NCBI RefSeq assembly: GCF_022605725.1 | Contig: NC_065556.1 | Coordinates: 3,658,001-3,722,000, forward strand | DNA length: 64,000 nt | Direction: 5' to 3' | Source of the DNA: Anthonomus grandis grandis | Lineage: Eukaryota > Arthropoda > Insecta > Coleoptera > Curculionidae | In this document: in pieces, positions 1-11,901 of the stretch | Position numbering within the stretch: position 1 is the stretch's first letter | Layout: each line of letters opens with the position of its first letter | Program-made: the position numbers and the translations under genes | The notes under the pieces: model-generated | The model's database searches: none | What the model saw: only the letters and a program-made list of their open reading frames with translations | What the model was told of the DNA's origin: nothing

Positions 1-1165
1 TTTTCTGTAACTTGTATAACTAAATGAACAGTAAATAAGTAGGCATTTACTACCAGATTCAAATCTTGCAATTAAATATGAATTTATTATAAAGTCACAA
101 TAGCAAAGAAATGAATCTGTTAGTGATTAACACGGATTTAAACCATATGAAAAAATAATGGCAGCCAGTTCCAGCTTGGGCAGCTCCAACCAAAAGTGAG
201 GGGGGATCCGCATCTAGTCCAGTCCAGTCCAATCTTCTGGTTTGCACCTTAGAGCCCGAAAACGTGTGTTGTAATATTTTTTGACCCGATAACACAGTGG
301 CAATAACAAAACAATAATCATTTCATACCTACTACTCTAGATGAATTTTAACCCAGAAGCATACCTGAAGATGGACGACAGTTAGACTGAAACCTGGGTA
401 GAAATGGTAGGTAGTAGTGGGTGGGAGTAGCGCAAACCCGCAAAGACCACGAAGGCATGATTGATTGATTGGCGGTCCTTGGCTGGATTGGCCAATGGAG
501 CTAAGGTCAAGGCAAGGCAGGCACAGCCGTCTTTTAATTGGTCAAGAGGTCAATTTTAGGTTCGATTCACTGTAAAATGGTCACTTTACTTTTGTGTTTT
601 TATATTGTAGCTTTTTTTTTTTTTTTGTAAAAAGTGAGTGGATAGATAGCTTTTAGTATTAAAGTAGTAAGATTAATTTTTTTTTGCTATTGGGTTAATA
701 TCCAAAAAGTTGTTAAAGAATTGAATAATGTATAATATTATGTTTTCTTATTATTTAAAAAATTAGTAGTATTTTAAAGAACAAAATATGCATTATTTGC
801 AAATATTTTATCAACACCTAATTTTAACTTGTTTCTTACAGAGATAAGATAAAATCATATCAATTTTTATTGTTTGCAATTTAATCAAAACTTGATAAAA
901 TATTTTTATAACTGATTTGAGATAAGTTATGGAAAAACATATTTCATTATTTATATAGCATTAAAAAAAGTGATAATTTTGAGATTATAGTATAAGATGT
1001 ATATATACGATATGAGTACAAAACACAAAAAAAAATTAGTAAAGAAATTTTTTTCAGATTAAAATACTTATGCATTTAAATACTTGATATAATGTAGCTT
1101 TTTAGTTCATGAATTATTTAAGCAAAATAATTAATATGTAAATGTTTTTTTTTAGAACTTTGATT
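1..1165. other. no recognisable gene
   Basis: I see no supported coding region. The stretch from about 150 to 560 is richer in G+C, with several short direct repeats such as GGCAAGGCAGG-like blocks, while 560-1165 is very AT-rich with A and T runs. A 66-codon minus-strand open frame near 95-295 has no family features and I do not call it. Confidence 0.5.
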
Positions 1166-1795
1166 ATCAAGAGCATGGTTCAAAATTGAGGAGAATTGGC
1201 AGTGAGAAGAGCTGAAGAAGGCAGTGTCATCAACAAAAAGAGTGATAACATTGCTCGAAGGTACTTTCCCGCCGTTTTTGCCGCTAATATTTTTCATTTT
1301 TTTGTAAGATTTAATCCAATTTTAGGCAATAAACACTAAGTATTTAAAAATAACTTTAAAATTAATTCACATTACCAGTTATATGTACTTTAATAAGATG
1401 AAGCTCCAAAAATTAGGTTTTTGGAATGTTTTTAGAATTCCAAGATAAAAATGAATATTGTTCACTGTATACAGTGCGAGTCTGTAACTTGGAATAAATT
1501 CAATAATAAATAAGCTCCAATATCTCCTAAAAAATCAAGGTTCAGCAAATCATTAACATTAATCAGGAAGAGAGTTGTGCCCAACACAGACCCCTTAGGA
1601 ATACCACATGTAATGGTTTTGCTATCCAATGCTCTGCCCTTGATAGAGACTGAGTGTGTCCTGTCTGATAGATAAGACTTATTTCATGCAAGCTCAACAC
1701 CTTGGAAGCCATACTTATAAAGATTAGACCACAGTATTCTGTGACTGACACAATCGAACTTTTGTGATAAATCACAAAACATATATTTTACATCA
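1166..1795 (-). pseudogene. LINE reverse transcriptase fragment (J)
   Basis: Reading the minus strand from 1795 gives FCDLSQKFDCVSH, a variant of the RT motif normally ending in KAFDCVDH. It is followed by a block with GIPKGSVLG and LFLINVNDL, the usual finger/palm motifs of Jockey-like RTs. A second minus-strand block near 1172-1260 carries FVDDTAFFSS, the catalytic YADD-type box with the first residue changed. The two blocks are separated by about 240 bp that do not encode RT, probably a later insertion. Only the central RT survives, with no endonuclease or C-terminus, so this is a dead 5'- and 3'-truncated copy. Confidence 0.75.
1472..1510 (+). repeat. solo Tc1/mariner-type terminus
   Basis: After a TA dinucleotide the sequence CAGTGCGAG... 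followed by TTGGAATAAATTCA resembles the terminus of the palindromic MITE at 49019-50931, which starts CAGTGCGAACG and continues to TTGGAATAAATTCA. No matching opposite end was found nearby, so this is probably one end of a related element lying inside the split LINE fragment. Confidence 0.4.
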
Positions 1796-1840
1796 AAATT
1801 TGCTCAAGGAGACCCCATGTGTTTTTTTTTTATTATAATA

Positions 1841-4400
1841 GGTGATCAACCTCATTTAACCTAACCACAATAATAAACTATTAAATCTTAACCAAATTAA
1901 CAACCATATATTAACTATTTAATTATCATTAACACTGATATGGCTCTAATAACTTAACTACAACCCATAAATGAATATAAAAAAGAACAATGACTAAAAG
2001 CTAATATCACAAATATTTAAAAATTAAAATCAAAAGTTAAAAAAATTAACAAAAAGACTCAAATAATTTCTCTAATTTGATGCCTAAACTGAAACAAGGT
2101 AATGCCTAAAATATACAGTTCACCTGAGTTTAACAATCTTACAGTCCTCTCAATTGGAGAGTGAGATGCATAATTAGTGCCATGAAAAAGCAGGAAAAAC
2201 AAATGATTATGTCTTAGGTTTCTAGTTGGCACATTAAAAAAAATCATCTTCAGAAGTTCAGGGCAATTTATGACCATTTAACAGCTTGAATATAAAAATA
2301 AGATCTGAATGTAAACATCTTTGTTTTAAAGTTTAGATTTAGCATCTCCAATACATGGTCATATATATGATTATCAGGGATTCTCATATTTAGCTTAAAC
2401 AGACAAAATCTAACAAATTTGTTCTGAACCCGTTCCAAGGCTAAACAGCTATTCATGTAAAATGGCGACCAAACCATTAAACCATCAAGCAGAGAAACTA
2501 CAAGTGACATATAAACTCTCTTGCAGGTCTCCCTACACTTGCGAACCACAAAGCCAAGAACCCTGGATTACTTTAAAATAATATTATTAATGTGTGTATT
2601 AAAGGTTATTTGTTCATCAAACGATATCCCAAGGTCCTTTATTGTGCTGCAGTACTGAATATTACGACCAGAAACACTGTAAGTTGAACCATTCCTCTTA
2701 TTTCCTCTGTAAAAACTCATATTACACTTGCTAATGTTTAAAAATAAATTATTATTAATACACCATTCATTCAATTTGTTTAAATCCTGCCGCAACCTAA
2801 CCTGGTCAAGGGAAGATGATATTTGTCTATAAAATTTAACATCATCTGCAGATTTCAAGAAGTTACTATTTTCAAAACAGGAGGCAATATCATTTATAAA
2901 TATATTAAACAGCAGAGGAGAACAATGGCCACCATGCAGAACACCAGAGTAGACAACAATAGCTACGTTTACAACGTGGGTACCAAATATTTAATACTTG
3001 AATCAAATGACGTCATGAGGACTATTTTTTCGGTGTAAACGGCAGCGCACTAAAATTTGATCCGCGAATTTGATGCTTCCCAAACAGGGTAGATTAAATT
3101 TAGTTTTTTTTTAGTGTTAACATCTAGGACCTATTTTAAAGTACCAAAATGACAAGTTTGACATTTTATTGGATGTTAGCTTACGAGGTTTTTATTTTTG
3201 TACACAAAAATAAAGAAGAAAATACAGAGGACAAGCTTAAGCCTTGAAAAAGAAATTATTAGTTTATTTTTATTATCATTAAACAATAACATTTTTAAAG
3301 ATTTAGAGATTATGTCATATAATTCTTTGTCTAAACTCACTTCAACTGACATTTTGATCCTAGAGATAATCCTAGACTAATTTAACCCTCAAAATCAATC
3401 CTTGTAAACAGGGCTGTACTAAATAAAAATAGTCTATCATTTGATCCATGGACCTAATAGATCCGCGCGTTGTAAATCTAGCTAATGTCTGACCTAGCAT
3501 TACCAATGCAAACTTGCTGGGTCCTTTCCGCCAAGAAATCAGAAAACCAAGCCACTAATCTCCCAGAAAAGCCAAACAGTTCCAACTTCCTTAGTAATAT
3601 GCCATTATTAACTCTATCAAAAGCCTTGAAGAAGTCAGTATAGATGACATCCACCTGACACCCCTTCCCCAAGGCAGTTAGTAAATCCTGATGAAATATC
3701 AGCAAATTTGTCAATGTTGATTTTCCAGATGTGAACCCACACTGCTCACCCACCAATAACTCCTTACGATGAAAATGCAACTGCTCATTCAAATAAGCCC
3801 ATCCAAAAGCTTTGGGATTGCAGACTGTATACTCACACTTCTATAATTCATTAATTCACTGATATCACCAGCCTTAAATATTGGTACCACAAAGCTGTGT
3901 TTCCATAAAGTTGGAAAAGCTGCTGTATCCAAAGATCTTTTAAATATAATAAAAAGAGGGTAAGAAATAGTACAAACACATTTTGACAAAAAAAATAATT
4001 GGGAACACCATCCGGACCTGAACTTAGCTTTGGCTTTAGCCTTAAAATTTTATTAAATACCAAATCAAGTGACAAATTTACATTGGGAATGGCTGTATTA
4101 TTTACCCTAGTCTGATCGCAAGCAGTAAGGTTATTTGGGCTATTCTGTTCATATACAGTGGAAAAAAATTGAGCAAAACCCTCTGCAATTTCCTCACATT
4201 GCAAGAATTGATTCTCTGTAATTCATCAAATTAGATATTCCATTTACCTCCCTATCCTTATTTAAATTAAACCAAAAACTTTTAGGGTTAGTATAAAGCT
4301 GCTGATCCAACTTCAAAAGATGATTTTGATAGCAAATATCGCTCAAAGTTTTATATCTCTTTCTGAGATTAGAAAATTTTAAATAGTCAGCTGCTCAATT
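1841..4400 (-). pseudogene. Jockey-like LINE, split by a MITE (family 1)
   Basis: On the minus strand from 4400 to 1841 the order is: endonuclease-RT linker with TNPKSFWFNLNK, RT entry with KLSSGPDGVP, then FPTLWKHSFVVPIFKAGD, then VIYTDFFKAFDRVNNGILL. The 513-bp insertion at 2966-3478 interrupts it, and RT resumes with CSPLLFNIFINDI and SADDVKFY. The C-terminal region includes ALERVQNKFVRFCLFKL. Several frameshifts break the frame. The 3' end near 1841 has a GGTTGATC-type motif shared with the copy at 51470-53560, so both belong to one family. The active-site box reads SADD instead of FADD. Non-functional remnant; no ORF1 or endonuclease core is present. Confidence 0.85.
2966..3478. mobile_element. 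513-bp TIR element flanked by TAGCTA
   Basis: The hexamer TAGCTA lies at 2960-2965 and again at 3479-3484. Directly inside are imperfect inverted termini, CGTTTACAACG at the left and, read on the other strand, GATTTACAACG at the right, with weaker similarity continuing inward. The insertion separates two parts of one LINE RT frame, which shows it is a discrete insertion. It has no coding capacity beyond short chance frames, so it is a non-autonomous DNA transposon (MITE). Because TAGCTA is itself palindromic, the true target duplication may be shorter (for example TA or TAGC). I cannot assign a superfamily. Confidence 0.7.
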
Positions 4401-4404
4401 ACTG

Positions 4405-4680
4405 GTCCTGTTGCTAATGGTTGATCAAAAATTGACCTTTTCAATTAAAAATTTGGCACCATACAAGTGGATCTCCACAAAATTTTTGTGTCAATTTATA
4501 ACTGTCAATGAAACTTTGATTCCCCAATTCATTCCTGAAAGGGCAACCATGTTTTGGGATGTAAAAGGAATTATTTTAATTGATTATCTGGAGAAGGGTA
4601 AAACCATCACAGGCCAATACTATTGGACCAAAATTCAGTTTATTTTTAACTTTGGTTAACCTCATTTGACTCAAAAAAAT
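4405..4680 (+). pseudogene. mariner transposase fragment
   Basis: One open frame carries FITVNETLIPQF, equivalent to the mariner box around the first catalytic Asp (normally TVDET, here Asp to Asn). After an internal deletion come MFWDVKGIILIDYL and EKGKTITGQYY, the very conserved mariner block between the first and second catalytic Asp. The N-terminal helix-turn-helix, the second Asp box and the DYH box are missing. No terminal inverted repeats were recognised. Old, internally deleted copy adjoining the LINE at 1841-4400. Confidence 0.85.
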
Positions 4681-5917
4681 ACTTATTTATGTGTTACCAT
4701 GAAAATGCATTTCCCATTATTTTCCATTGCAAAAAATAATGAATAGGTCGCATTGTTCCCTCAATCACCATGTCTTAGAGGTAAAAAAATGAGAACAAAA
4801 AGGGAGATATCAATTCTGCAAATTGGTATTTTGAGGGACTTAAAGCAAATTATAAAAATGTTATCACTGAGGTTTGTATTAAACTTGATGGCGATTAAGA
4901 AGAAAAATAATAGAAAAAATTTAGTTGCTATTTTCTTTTTTAATAAATATTTATTTATGACCTCAATTCAGATTACAATACTCTGAGGCCTTAGACTATT
5001 TAAATATAATAGAGATAAAAAAAATATATTATAATAACAAAGCTTTAACAATTTGGTGTTTTTTTGTTTAGCTTGTTCTTTTTTTTCAAGAAAGTCTTTA
5101 GGTTACAGTATGCCACCTTTTCATTTGTTTGTTTAAAACATAGTTTTCGGTATAGAATTATTTTTTTTATACACTGGTAAACTGGAGTCCTGTCATTTTG
5201 TTGTGTTAGTTAGCTCTAAGACTTTCTTTTGTTCTTATATTAAACCCACAACAGTATTTATTTTGTCTAAGGGTAGAATTTGTGTTTATAAGAATGAAAA
5301 TTCTGTGTACAGGCTTTCACTAGGTGTAAAGTACTTTTTATTAAATATAGTTTTAATTACTTTGTTTTCTCACCTTTGTAATTTATTTAAGTCTTTTTCA
5401 CTGGTATTTCCATAAAATGAGATCAGATACCTTATATGAAGTTCAATAAAACTGTTATATAAAAAATATTTTGAGTTTTAATTTAATATATAATTGCATC
5501 TTCTTAATGCATCCAACATTGGTGCATTTTTTTCATAATGTAAGAGACTTGCACTGGGTCATCACAAAATTTGAATTCTTTGACTTTTAATCCTTAATAT
5601 GTACGACTCTAAACATGTAACAATTTTCTTCAAGTCAAGCCAGAAACTTTTATGAATAGCCTTATGCAAGCATGTTTTTAACATTTTGAAGAATAATCAA
5701 ATTAAAAAAAAATCTAGTTGATAAAAATCAAGTTATAATTGATTGAATTTTTACTCTGTCCCTTAATAATTTATGAAGAATATACATATTTAAGTTATAA
5801 TAGTATTTTTTTGTAAAATGACCCTGTTGTTGTTGATAATCTGTTGATAAAATTTAAAAAAAAATCATTTTTAATGTGTAGTGAGAAGTCAGATATGATG
5901 TATGTGAAGCTAGTGAG
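4681..5917. other. AT-rich stretch, no gene seen
   Basis: No coding region or TE hallmark was identified. The part at about 5180-5480 looks like a 3' untranslated region (T-rich, then AATAAAACTG near 5446), but no reading frame that would precede it was found. Confidence 0.4.
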
Positions 5918-6430
5918 AATTCAATAATTTTTTACAAAAAAACCTTCATTTGTAGAGATTTGCAACCATCTAAAATTTAGATATTTATCGTGTATTGCTT
6001 AAAAAAGTTTTATCCAAATCCTTTAGGAGTTTTAGCAGTTTATATTTTTTAGCATCTAACAATTCAATAACTTTTTATGAAAAAAACTTTCTTTGTACAG
6101 ATTTGCAACTGAAATCTGAAATCAGCTTAGATATTTATTATTTATTACAGAAAAAAGTTTTAACCAAACTTTTTGGGAATTATACCTATTAATTTTTTTT
6201 TAGCATCTATTAATTCAATAATTTTTTACCAAAAAAGTTTTGTTTGTAGAGGTTTCCAACCATCTAAAATTGATTAAGATATTTATGATATATTTTAGAA
6301 AAAAAATGTATGCAAAACCTTCTGGAATTTTGAGAGTTTGTATAGGTTTGGGACCATCATAATTTGATTTAGGTATTTATTTTTAATATCTAGCCAAAAA
6401 ATTATTACAATCCCTTGGGAATTTCAGGAG
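5918..6430. repeat. degenerate ~145-bp tandem repeat
   Basis: Successive units start with AATTCAATAA at 5918, 6061 and 6212 (spacings 143 and 151 bp). Each contains, in order, TTTGTA(G/C)AG(A/G)TTT, a (C)AACCATCTAAAATT-like block, a GATATTTAT block, an AAAAAGTTTT block and a (T)TTAGCATCTA block. A fourth, shortened unit follows from 6337 after a deletion. Unit divergence is high, so the array is old. No function is apparent. Confidence 0.75.
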
Positions 6431-6599
6431 ACATGCCAATATATGCTGCATTCTTGATTTTTGTTGCTGGATATCAATTGCACATTTGCTTCACACACAT
6501 TGTTACAGGCAATTTTTTTTCTCATAAACTATTCCCTTTGAAAGTATACTTAATATTCCTTAGCAAAAAAAATTTACAACCATGTTCCTCTATGTATCA

Positions 6600-6860
6600 G
6601 ACAAATTTTAGAAGTTAAGAAATTCAAAAAGAAATTAAAATCACTTTTATTATCCAGGGCAAATTACAGTCTTGATGATTTTTTTAATGATACCTTTTGA
6701 CCTGTGCTCTAACATCATTTTAGTGTTTTAGTTTTGTTTCCTATTAAATAATTTAATTTACTTCCTCTAAATTCTCTTTTATTGACAGCTTTACTTATTT
6801 TTTAATCAAATTTATCAAAAAGATGCTTTATTTTTATTTTTTCAATCTGTTTTGTTATAA
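6600..6860 (+). pseudogene. LINE C-terminal tail fragment
   Basis: The plus strand encodes FKKKLKSLLL followed by YSLDDFFNDTF and a stop near 6700. This matches the C-terminal ends of the copies ending at 15208 (KKLILPKAYYSIEEYF) and at 20472 (KILLTKKCYYSLDEYY). It is therefore the 3' end of the same broad Jockey-like LINE group, followed by an AT-rich 3' untranslated region. The rest of the RT is absent or too decayed to see. Confidence 0.7.
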
Positions 6861-7236
6861 TTAATTTTGGTAATGTGTGTAAATTTTATGGTAAAGTGTT
6901 TTAGATTTTATGTTTGTTTGAAATTTAAAGTGAATTTGGAATGTTTTTAGTTTTTAGGATGCTTGCACACAAGATTTTGTTGTCTTACGTAATATAGCAC
7001 ATTTTCTTTCTTTCTAATAAAATTCTAAAATGTTCCGAAACCATATATACTGAAATACTCTAAAGGAATGGCAATTGATAATGATTAATTGTAAAAATTA
7101 ATGTGTATTAACCTATGAACTTATTAACACATGCAATAACCAACCAAATTTTGAAATTACTTTAGAAGAATGCTTTGTCACAAAATTTAGTACTGATAGA
7201 GTGAACCTAATAAAATATATGTGACTGCACCATATA
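6861..7236. other. AT-rich, no gene seen
   Basis: Nothing recognisable. The last two bases are the TA target dinucleotide of the Tc1-like element that starts at 7237. Confidence 0.5.
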
Positions 7237-7518
7237 CAGTGCCGGCCAAAAGTAGAGAAACTTTTAATTTATTTTCTAATTTAATAATCTATTCAAAATT
7301 TTTATGACACCATGTATTAAAAATGTTTATCTAAGCCTAAGCCATAAATTCATACCAAAACAGTTTGAATAATTATCACAGGACTGTAAATAGTAAACAA
7401 TGTTTTTTTTACTTGAGGACATAAATGGAGAAACTTTTTGTATTAAATATTTTAAATTAAATAGGTCTCATTTGAAGCAGTTCGTTTTCAATTGTGAAGA
7501 AGCCTATTTAGTATTAAA

Positions 7519-7740
7519 ATGCCTCAAGGTATAAATTTATCTGAACAAATAAAAAAACTTATAATTGAGAAGCACAATGCGGGAGTGAAACAAGTAACAA
7601 TCGCTAGAGAACTTGATCTTCATAAAAGTGTCATTTGTAAACAAATCAAATTGTGGCAAACTAGAGGCACTACTGCCAGCATCTCTAAGCCAGGTAGACC
7701 CAAAAAAATAACATCTGCAACTAACAAGCTAATTAGACCA
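7519..7740 (+). pseudogene. Tc1 transposase N-terminus (DNA-binding half)
   Basis: The ATG-initiated frame begins MPQGINLSEQ and contains a paired helix-turn-helix of the Tc1 type (ITIARELDLHKS-like helix, here VTIARELDLHKSVIC) followed by the GRPKK box. This AT-hook-like GRPR/GRPK motif is found between the two HTH subdomains in Tc1 transposases. The frame runs to about 7738 (TNKLIRP) and is cut there by insertion of LINE A. It resumes at about 12277 with IKKAYPSISLSVRSIRRRL, the second HTH. Confidence 0.9.
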
Positions 7741-8132
7741 TGTTCTATAAAAAATCCATTTTTCTCTGCCATTTTTCTCTGCCAAAGCTCTTCATTCTTA
7801 CTCCCGATATTCTGACAAATTGTGATAGTTTTATTCCCAATAACACAGGTTATTTAGTGTCATAATGTGCAGCTTTTTTTCGCCGATATTATAAAACTAT
7901 TATTGTGTATTAATATTAATCTCGAGTTACTAGAAAGTGGATAAACAACTACCAAAATCATTTGCTCTTTGAAATTTACTGCAATTCCAACAAAAAAAAA
8001 GGAATGCACTGATAAAAAGACCAACGGACGAACTTACGCGCAGTTTTCGCATGTACCAATTTTTGCATGATCTACGTTATTTTCATTTTCCTACGTTATT
8101 TGGCGAATCTGAATCTTTCTTCATAACTTATA

Positions 8133-9002
8133 ATGTCTAACATATGTTCCTCCTGCTCTCAGGATTGTGTGCTGAAAGAGCCAAAAAATTCAAACGATGT
8201 TTTTGGCTACCCATGTGATTTTTGTAAGAAGATTTTATGCAGGAAATGTTCAGGAATTAGTACCACTGAACTTCGGACCATCGTCATGAGCAGCCGAGTT
8301 ATGCCTTATATATGCAAATTGTGCTTGCCAAAATTAAATGAAACCATGCAACTAGTTAACCGTGTCACAGCTCTTGAGATTGAATTTACCAAATTAAAAA
8401 GTAGTACACAGGGAATTTTGGATTCAGCCAATCTTATGAGGTCTTTTTCGAATGACCTAAAAACAATAAAATCCCAATTTTCAGCAAGTCTTAAGGACAT
8501 CAAATCTCTAGTTAAAACGGAAATAGAAGGCTTAAAGAATGCAGCTAAGGATAATTCAAATAGTTCTGCACAACCAATTACAAGCCAAGCTCCAGAGGAA
8601 GAAGTTATCCTGGAATGGCAGGAGCGGCAGAAGAGATCAAAGAATCTAATGCTCTTTAATTTACCTGAGGGTGAGGACAAGAAAAAGGTCGAAGAACTAT
8701 TTAAACATCTCACTGAAAATCCCCCAGAGGTGTTACACTTTTCTCGGATTGGTAAACCTAACGCAAATCAGGCTCGGGCTTTAAGGATATCTCTCAAATC
8801 ACCAGATGATGTCATGAATCTTGTCAGGAATCGCTTTAAACTTAAAGGAAAGAATGTTTTCTTGAACTTTGATCTCACCATGAAGCAGAGGGATGCTGAA
8901 AAGAAATTGTCAGTTGAGCTTAGTAGCCGGAGAGCCCAGGGTGAAAATGTATCCATTAGGTATCGTAATGGTACCCCATACATTTTTAAGAAAAAAAACT
9001 AA
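8133..9002 (+). CDS. LINE A ORF1 protein (PHD-like finger, coiled coil)
   Basis: An intact 289-residue protein. Residues 1-70 are cysteine-rich with pairs CSSC, CDFC, CRKC and CKLC in the spacing of a PHD/RING-like zinc finger, as in ORF1 of CR1-like elements. A helical, lysine- and serine-rich stretch (about 75-160) is a probable coiled coil for trimerisation. The C-terminal third (about 165-289) starts RSKNLMLFNLPEG, the first strand of an RRM-like fold, and includes LRISLKSPDDVM and IFKKKN. Such ORF1 proteins bind LINE RNA and chaperone target-primed reverse transcription. The stop codon lies next to the start of the open ORF2 frame, suggesting reinitiation or a short-overlap mechanism. 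No inactivating change is visible. Confidence 0.85.
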   Translation: MSNICSSCSQDCVLKEPKNSNDVFGYPCDFCKKILCRKCSGISTTELRTIVMSSRVMPYICKLCLPKLNETMQLVNRVTALEIEFTKLKSSTQGILDSANLMRSFSNDLKTIKSQFSASLKDIKSLVKTEIEGLKNAAKDNSNSSAQPITSQAPEEEVILEWQERQKRSKNLMLFNLPEGEDKKKVEELFKHLTENPPEVLHFSRIGKPNANQARALRISLKSPDDVMNLVRNRFKLKGKNVFLNFDLTMKQRDAEKKLSVELSSRRAQGENVSIRYRNGTPYIFKKKN

Positions 9003-9004
9003 TA

Positions 9005-11901
9005 AACGGGCCTTCTACAACAAAGCAACCATCCCATAGACAGCAAAATCTAGATATTTACTACCAGAATGTTCGAGGATTGAGAACTAAGTTGTCAGTT
9101 CTCCAGAGTAACATTATCTCTAATTGCTACTCCATAATTTTACTAAGTGAAACCTGGCTCTCGGCTGATATATCGGATGCAGAGCTTGGTTTGGATAAGT
9201 ACAATGTCTTTAGGACTGACAGAAGTGCAAAATCTAGCACCTCCTCAAGAAGAGGTGGTGGAGTATTGGTGGCGATCTCAAAGGAACTATCTAGTGCTGT
9301 AATAAACTTGTCAACAGACCTTGAACTGCTATTTGTTAGTGTAGGCTCTGGGCTAGGAAAGTTCATAGTGGGCTGTATTTATTTCCCTCCAAAATCACCT
9401 TCAGAGAAGTACAACATGCTCAGCCAAGAGATCGATTCTTTCTCTGGGAATCAGGAGTGCCCATTACTACTGTTCGGGGACTTCAATCTGCCAAAAGCAA
9501 TTTGGTCATCAGACAACTTTTGTTCTCAAGCGACCAGTGCACTGGGTGCTTGCCCTCTGGAAGTCGAGTCCATAGAAGTGATATCAGACTTATGTAGTTT
9601 CCACAATCTATACCAATTGAATAATATTCCAAACCACCTGGGGAATACACTGGATCTGATTTTTTGTGAGAGTACCTTGTCTGCAGAGGTCACGGCAGCT
9701 GATGATGCTCTGGTTCCACAGGACAATTACCATCCACCCCTCCTTACATCCATTACTGTTTCGAGAGGACATACTAATCATCCAGGTAGATTTAACAATC
9801 AATATTATTATGATTATAATTCAGCAAATTTTTATTTAATTAATGGCCAGGTTAATTGGAATTATGTACTTCAACAGGATTCCCTAGATATTATGTTAAA
9901 TATTTTTTATTATATACTTTATTCAGTTATACATATTGCTGTACCTTTAAAACGGGTGTCTCGCGGGCACTTTCCAAAGTGGTTTTCTCCAGCTCTTAAA
10001 AATTTGGTAATTTCAAAGAAACAGGCACATAAAGTTTTCAAAGATTCGGGTTCCAGAGATGATTATATTACCTTCTCAAGCTTGAGATCAGAGTGTAAAT
10101 TACTTGCAAAAGTCTGTTTTGAACAATATGTTTCCGAATCAGAAAGAAATTTAGTTGATCACAGTAACATAAAGAAGTTCTAGTCTTATGTAAACTCTAG
10201 AAGACTAGGAAATGATCTACCTTCCGAAATGTTCTATAATGATAAGCATTGCCTTCTTGGTCCTGCCCTACCTGATCTCTTTGCTGATTACTTCAAAACA
10301 GTTTATTCAACCAAAAACTACCCTGTACCTGAATCTTTATCCTTCAATAATATCAACATAAGCAATTTTCACATAAATATTTCTACAATATACAATGAAA
10401 TTTGCAGCTTGAACACCAATAAGGGTCCAGGGCCAGATGGCATACCACCCTCCATCCTTAAATCATGCAGTTTTGTTCTGTCTCATCCACTTTTTATTTT
10501 ATTCAATAAATCATTAGAATTGGGAGTCTTCCCTGATTTTTGGAAGACAAGCTACTTGACCCCTATACATAAAGCAGGAAACAAGGGCGACGTAAGCAAC
10601 TATAGACCAGTGTGCAACTTAAACCCTATTCCAAAACTATTCGAGAAAATTGTAACACAACATCTTACATCATTTTTGGGTCCTACCATTATATCAGAGC
10701 AGTTTGGCTTTAAGACCAGGAGATCAACAGAGCTTAATCTATTGACTTATGCAGACTATCTGGCGAGCGTCTTGGATAGGGGTGGCGAGGTTCACACTAT
10801 CTATACCGACTTTTCGAAGGCGTTCGACAGAGTCAATCATGAGATACTTTTGAGTAAGCTTGGAGCCGCGGGTGTAGGGGGAAATTTCTTGAGATGGTTT
10901 CGCAGCTACCTATCAGACAGGTCCCAAATTGTAAGGGTCAATGGCTTCATGTCCTATGAGCTAAGCGTTCCCTCAGGTGTTCCTCAAGGATCACATTTGG
11001 GGCCGCTTCTTTTTAATGTTTTTATGAACGACATCCACTCATGTTTTAAATATTCCAGATTCTTATGTTTTGCAGACGACCTGAAATGTTTTCTAGCTAT
11101 CTCCTCTCTTAATGACTGTGTCAATCTACAGTCAGATCTTTCCAGACTGGAGAGTGGTGTGTTCAGAACTGCATGGATTTGAATCCAGCCAAGTGCTATA
11201 GTATTTGCTTCTCCAAGCGTAGAAATACCACAACATTCGCATATTCCTTGTGCAATAGACCCTTGTCGAATGTGACAACAATTAGGGACCTTGGAGTCAT
11301 ATTCGACTCATCTCTTACATTTAGCTTTCATATATCTGAGATAGTAACAAAAGCCCTTAAAATAATAGGTTTTGTCAAGAGATGCACAAGAGATTTTACA
11401 AATACCCCTGCTATCCGCATGCTCTACTGTACATTGATCAGACCTTTGTTGGAGTATGCCTCCTCAGTCTGGAGTCCTCATTATGCCTGCTATATTCACA
11501 GGTTGGAACAGGTGCAACGGAGAATGCTGAAATACCTGGCATTTAAATCCAAAATTGATCCTGTTGACAACTACCATTATGATTACAGGGTTCTGTATGA
11601 GCTGTTTTGTCTTCCTCCTCTTGTTGTTCGTCGGGAACAACGGGATTTAAAAAATTTGTATAACCTTCTGACTGCTTCTGTAGATTCACCAGACCTGCTA
11701 TATTCAATAGGTCTAGCAATACCTACGAGAAATACAAGGTCAAACAGCCTTTTCTACCAACCTTTCTGTAGAACAAACATCAAGTACAATAGCTTTATTG
11801 CTAGATCAGCCAGGCTTGCAAATAATAATACATCTCTGAACATAGATTTCAATATAAGTCCAAGGCGCTTTGCTAAGTTTGTTGAGGATTTTCATGTGTG
11901 A
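9005..11901 (+). pseudogene. LINE A ORF2 (APE endonuclease-RT), two lesions
   Basis: The frame opens upstream of any ATG and reads into IYYQNVRGLRTK, the APE endonuclease start. Then come LLSETWL, GGGVLVAI, GDFNLP and YHPPL, the catalytic boxes. At 10181 a TAG replaces an expected Trp (KKF*SYVNSRR). RT continues in the same frame: GPGPDGIPPSIL, SNYRPVCNLN, QFGFKTRRST, IYTDFSKAFDRVNHEILL, SGVPQGSHLGPLLFN and FADDLK, so the catalytic FADD is intact. Around 11150 a single-base shift moves the frame before DLNPAKCYSI. The C-terminal domain ends FVEDFHV at 11901. Confidence 0.9.

Noticed and set aside
95..295. 66-codon minus-strand open frame as the missing last exon of the PUSL1-like gene
   Set aside because: It does not contain a VRxMVG-like start or the PPHGLYL-like end expected of TruA C-termini.
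5918..6430. CRISPR-like or regulatory array
   Set aside because: The units are long, adjacent and diverged, without constant repeats separated by unique spacers, and the sequence is eukaryotic.
8306..8983. Two open frames on the minus strand opposite LINE A ORF1
   Set aside because: They are antisense to a well-supported ORF1 with zinc finger and RRM-like features and have no family features of their own.
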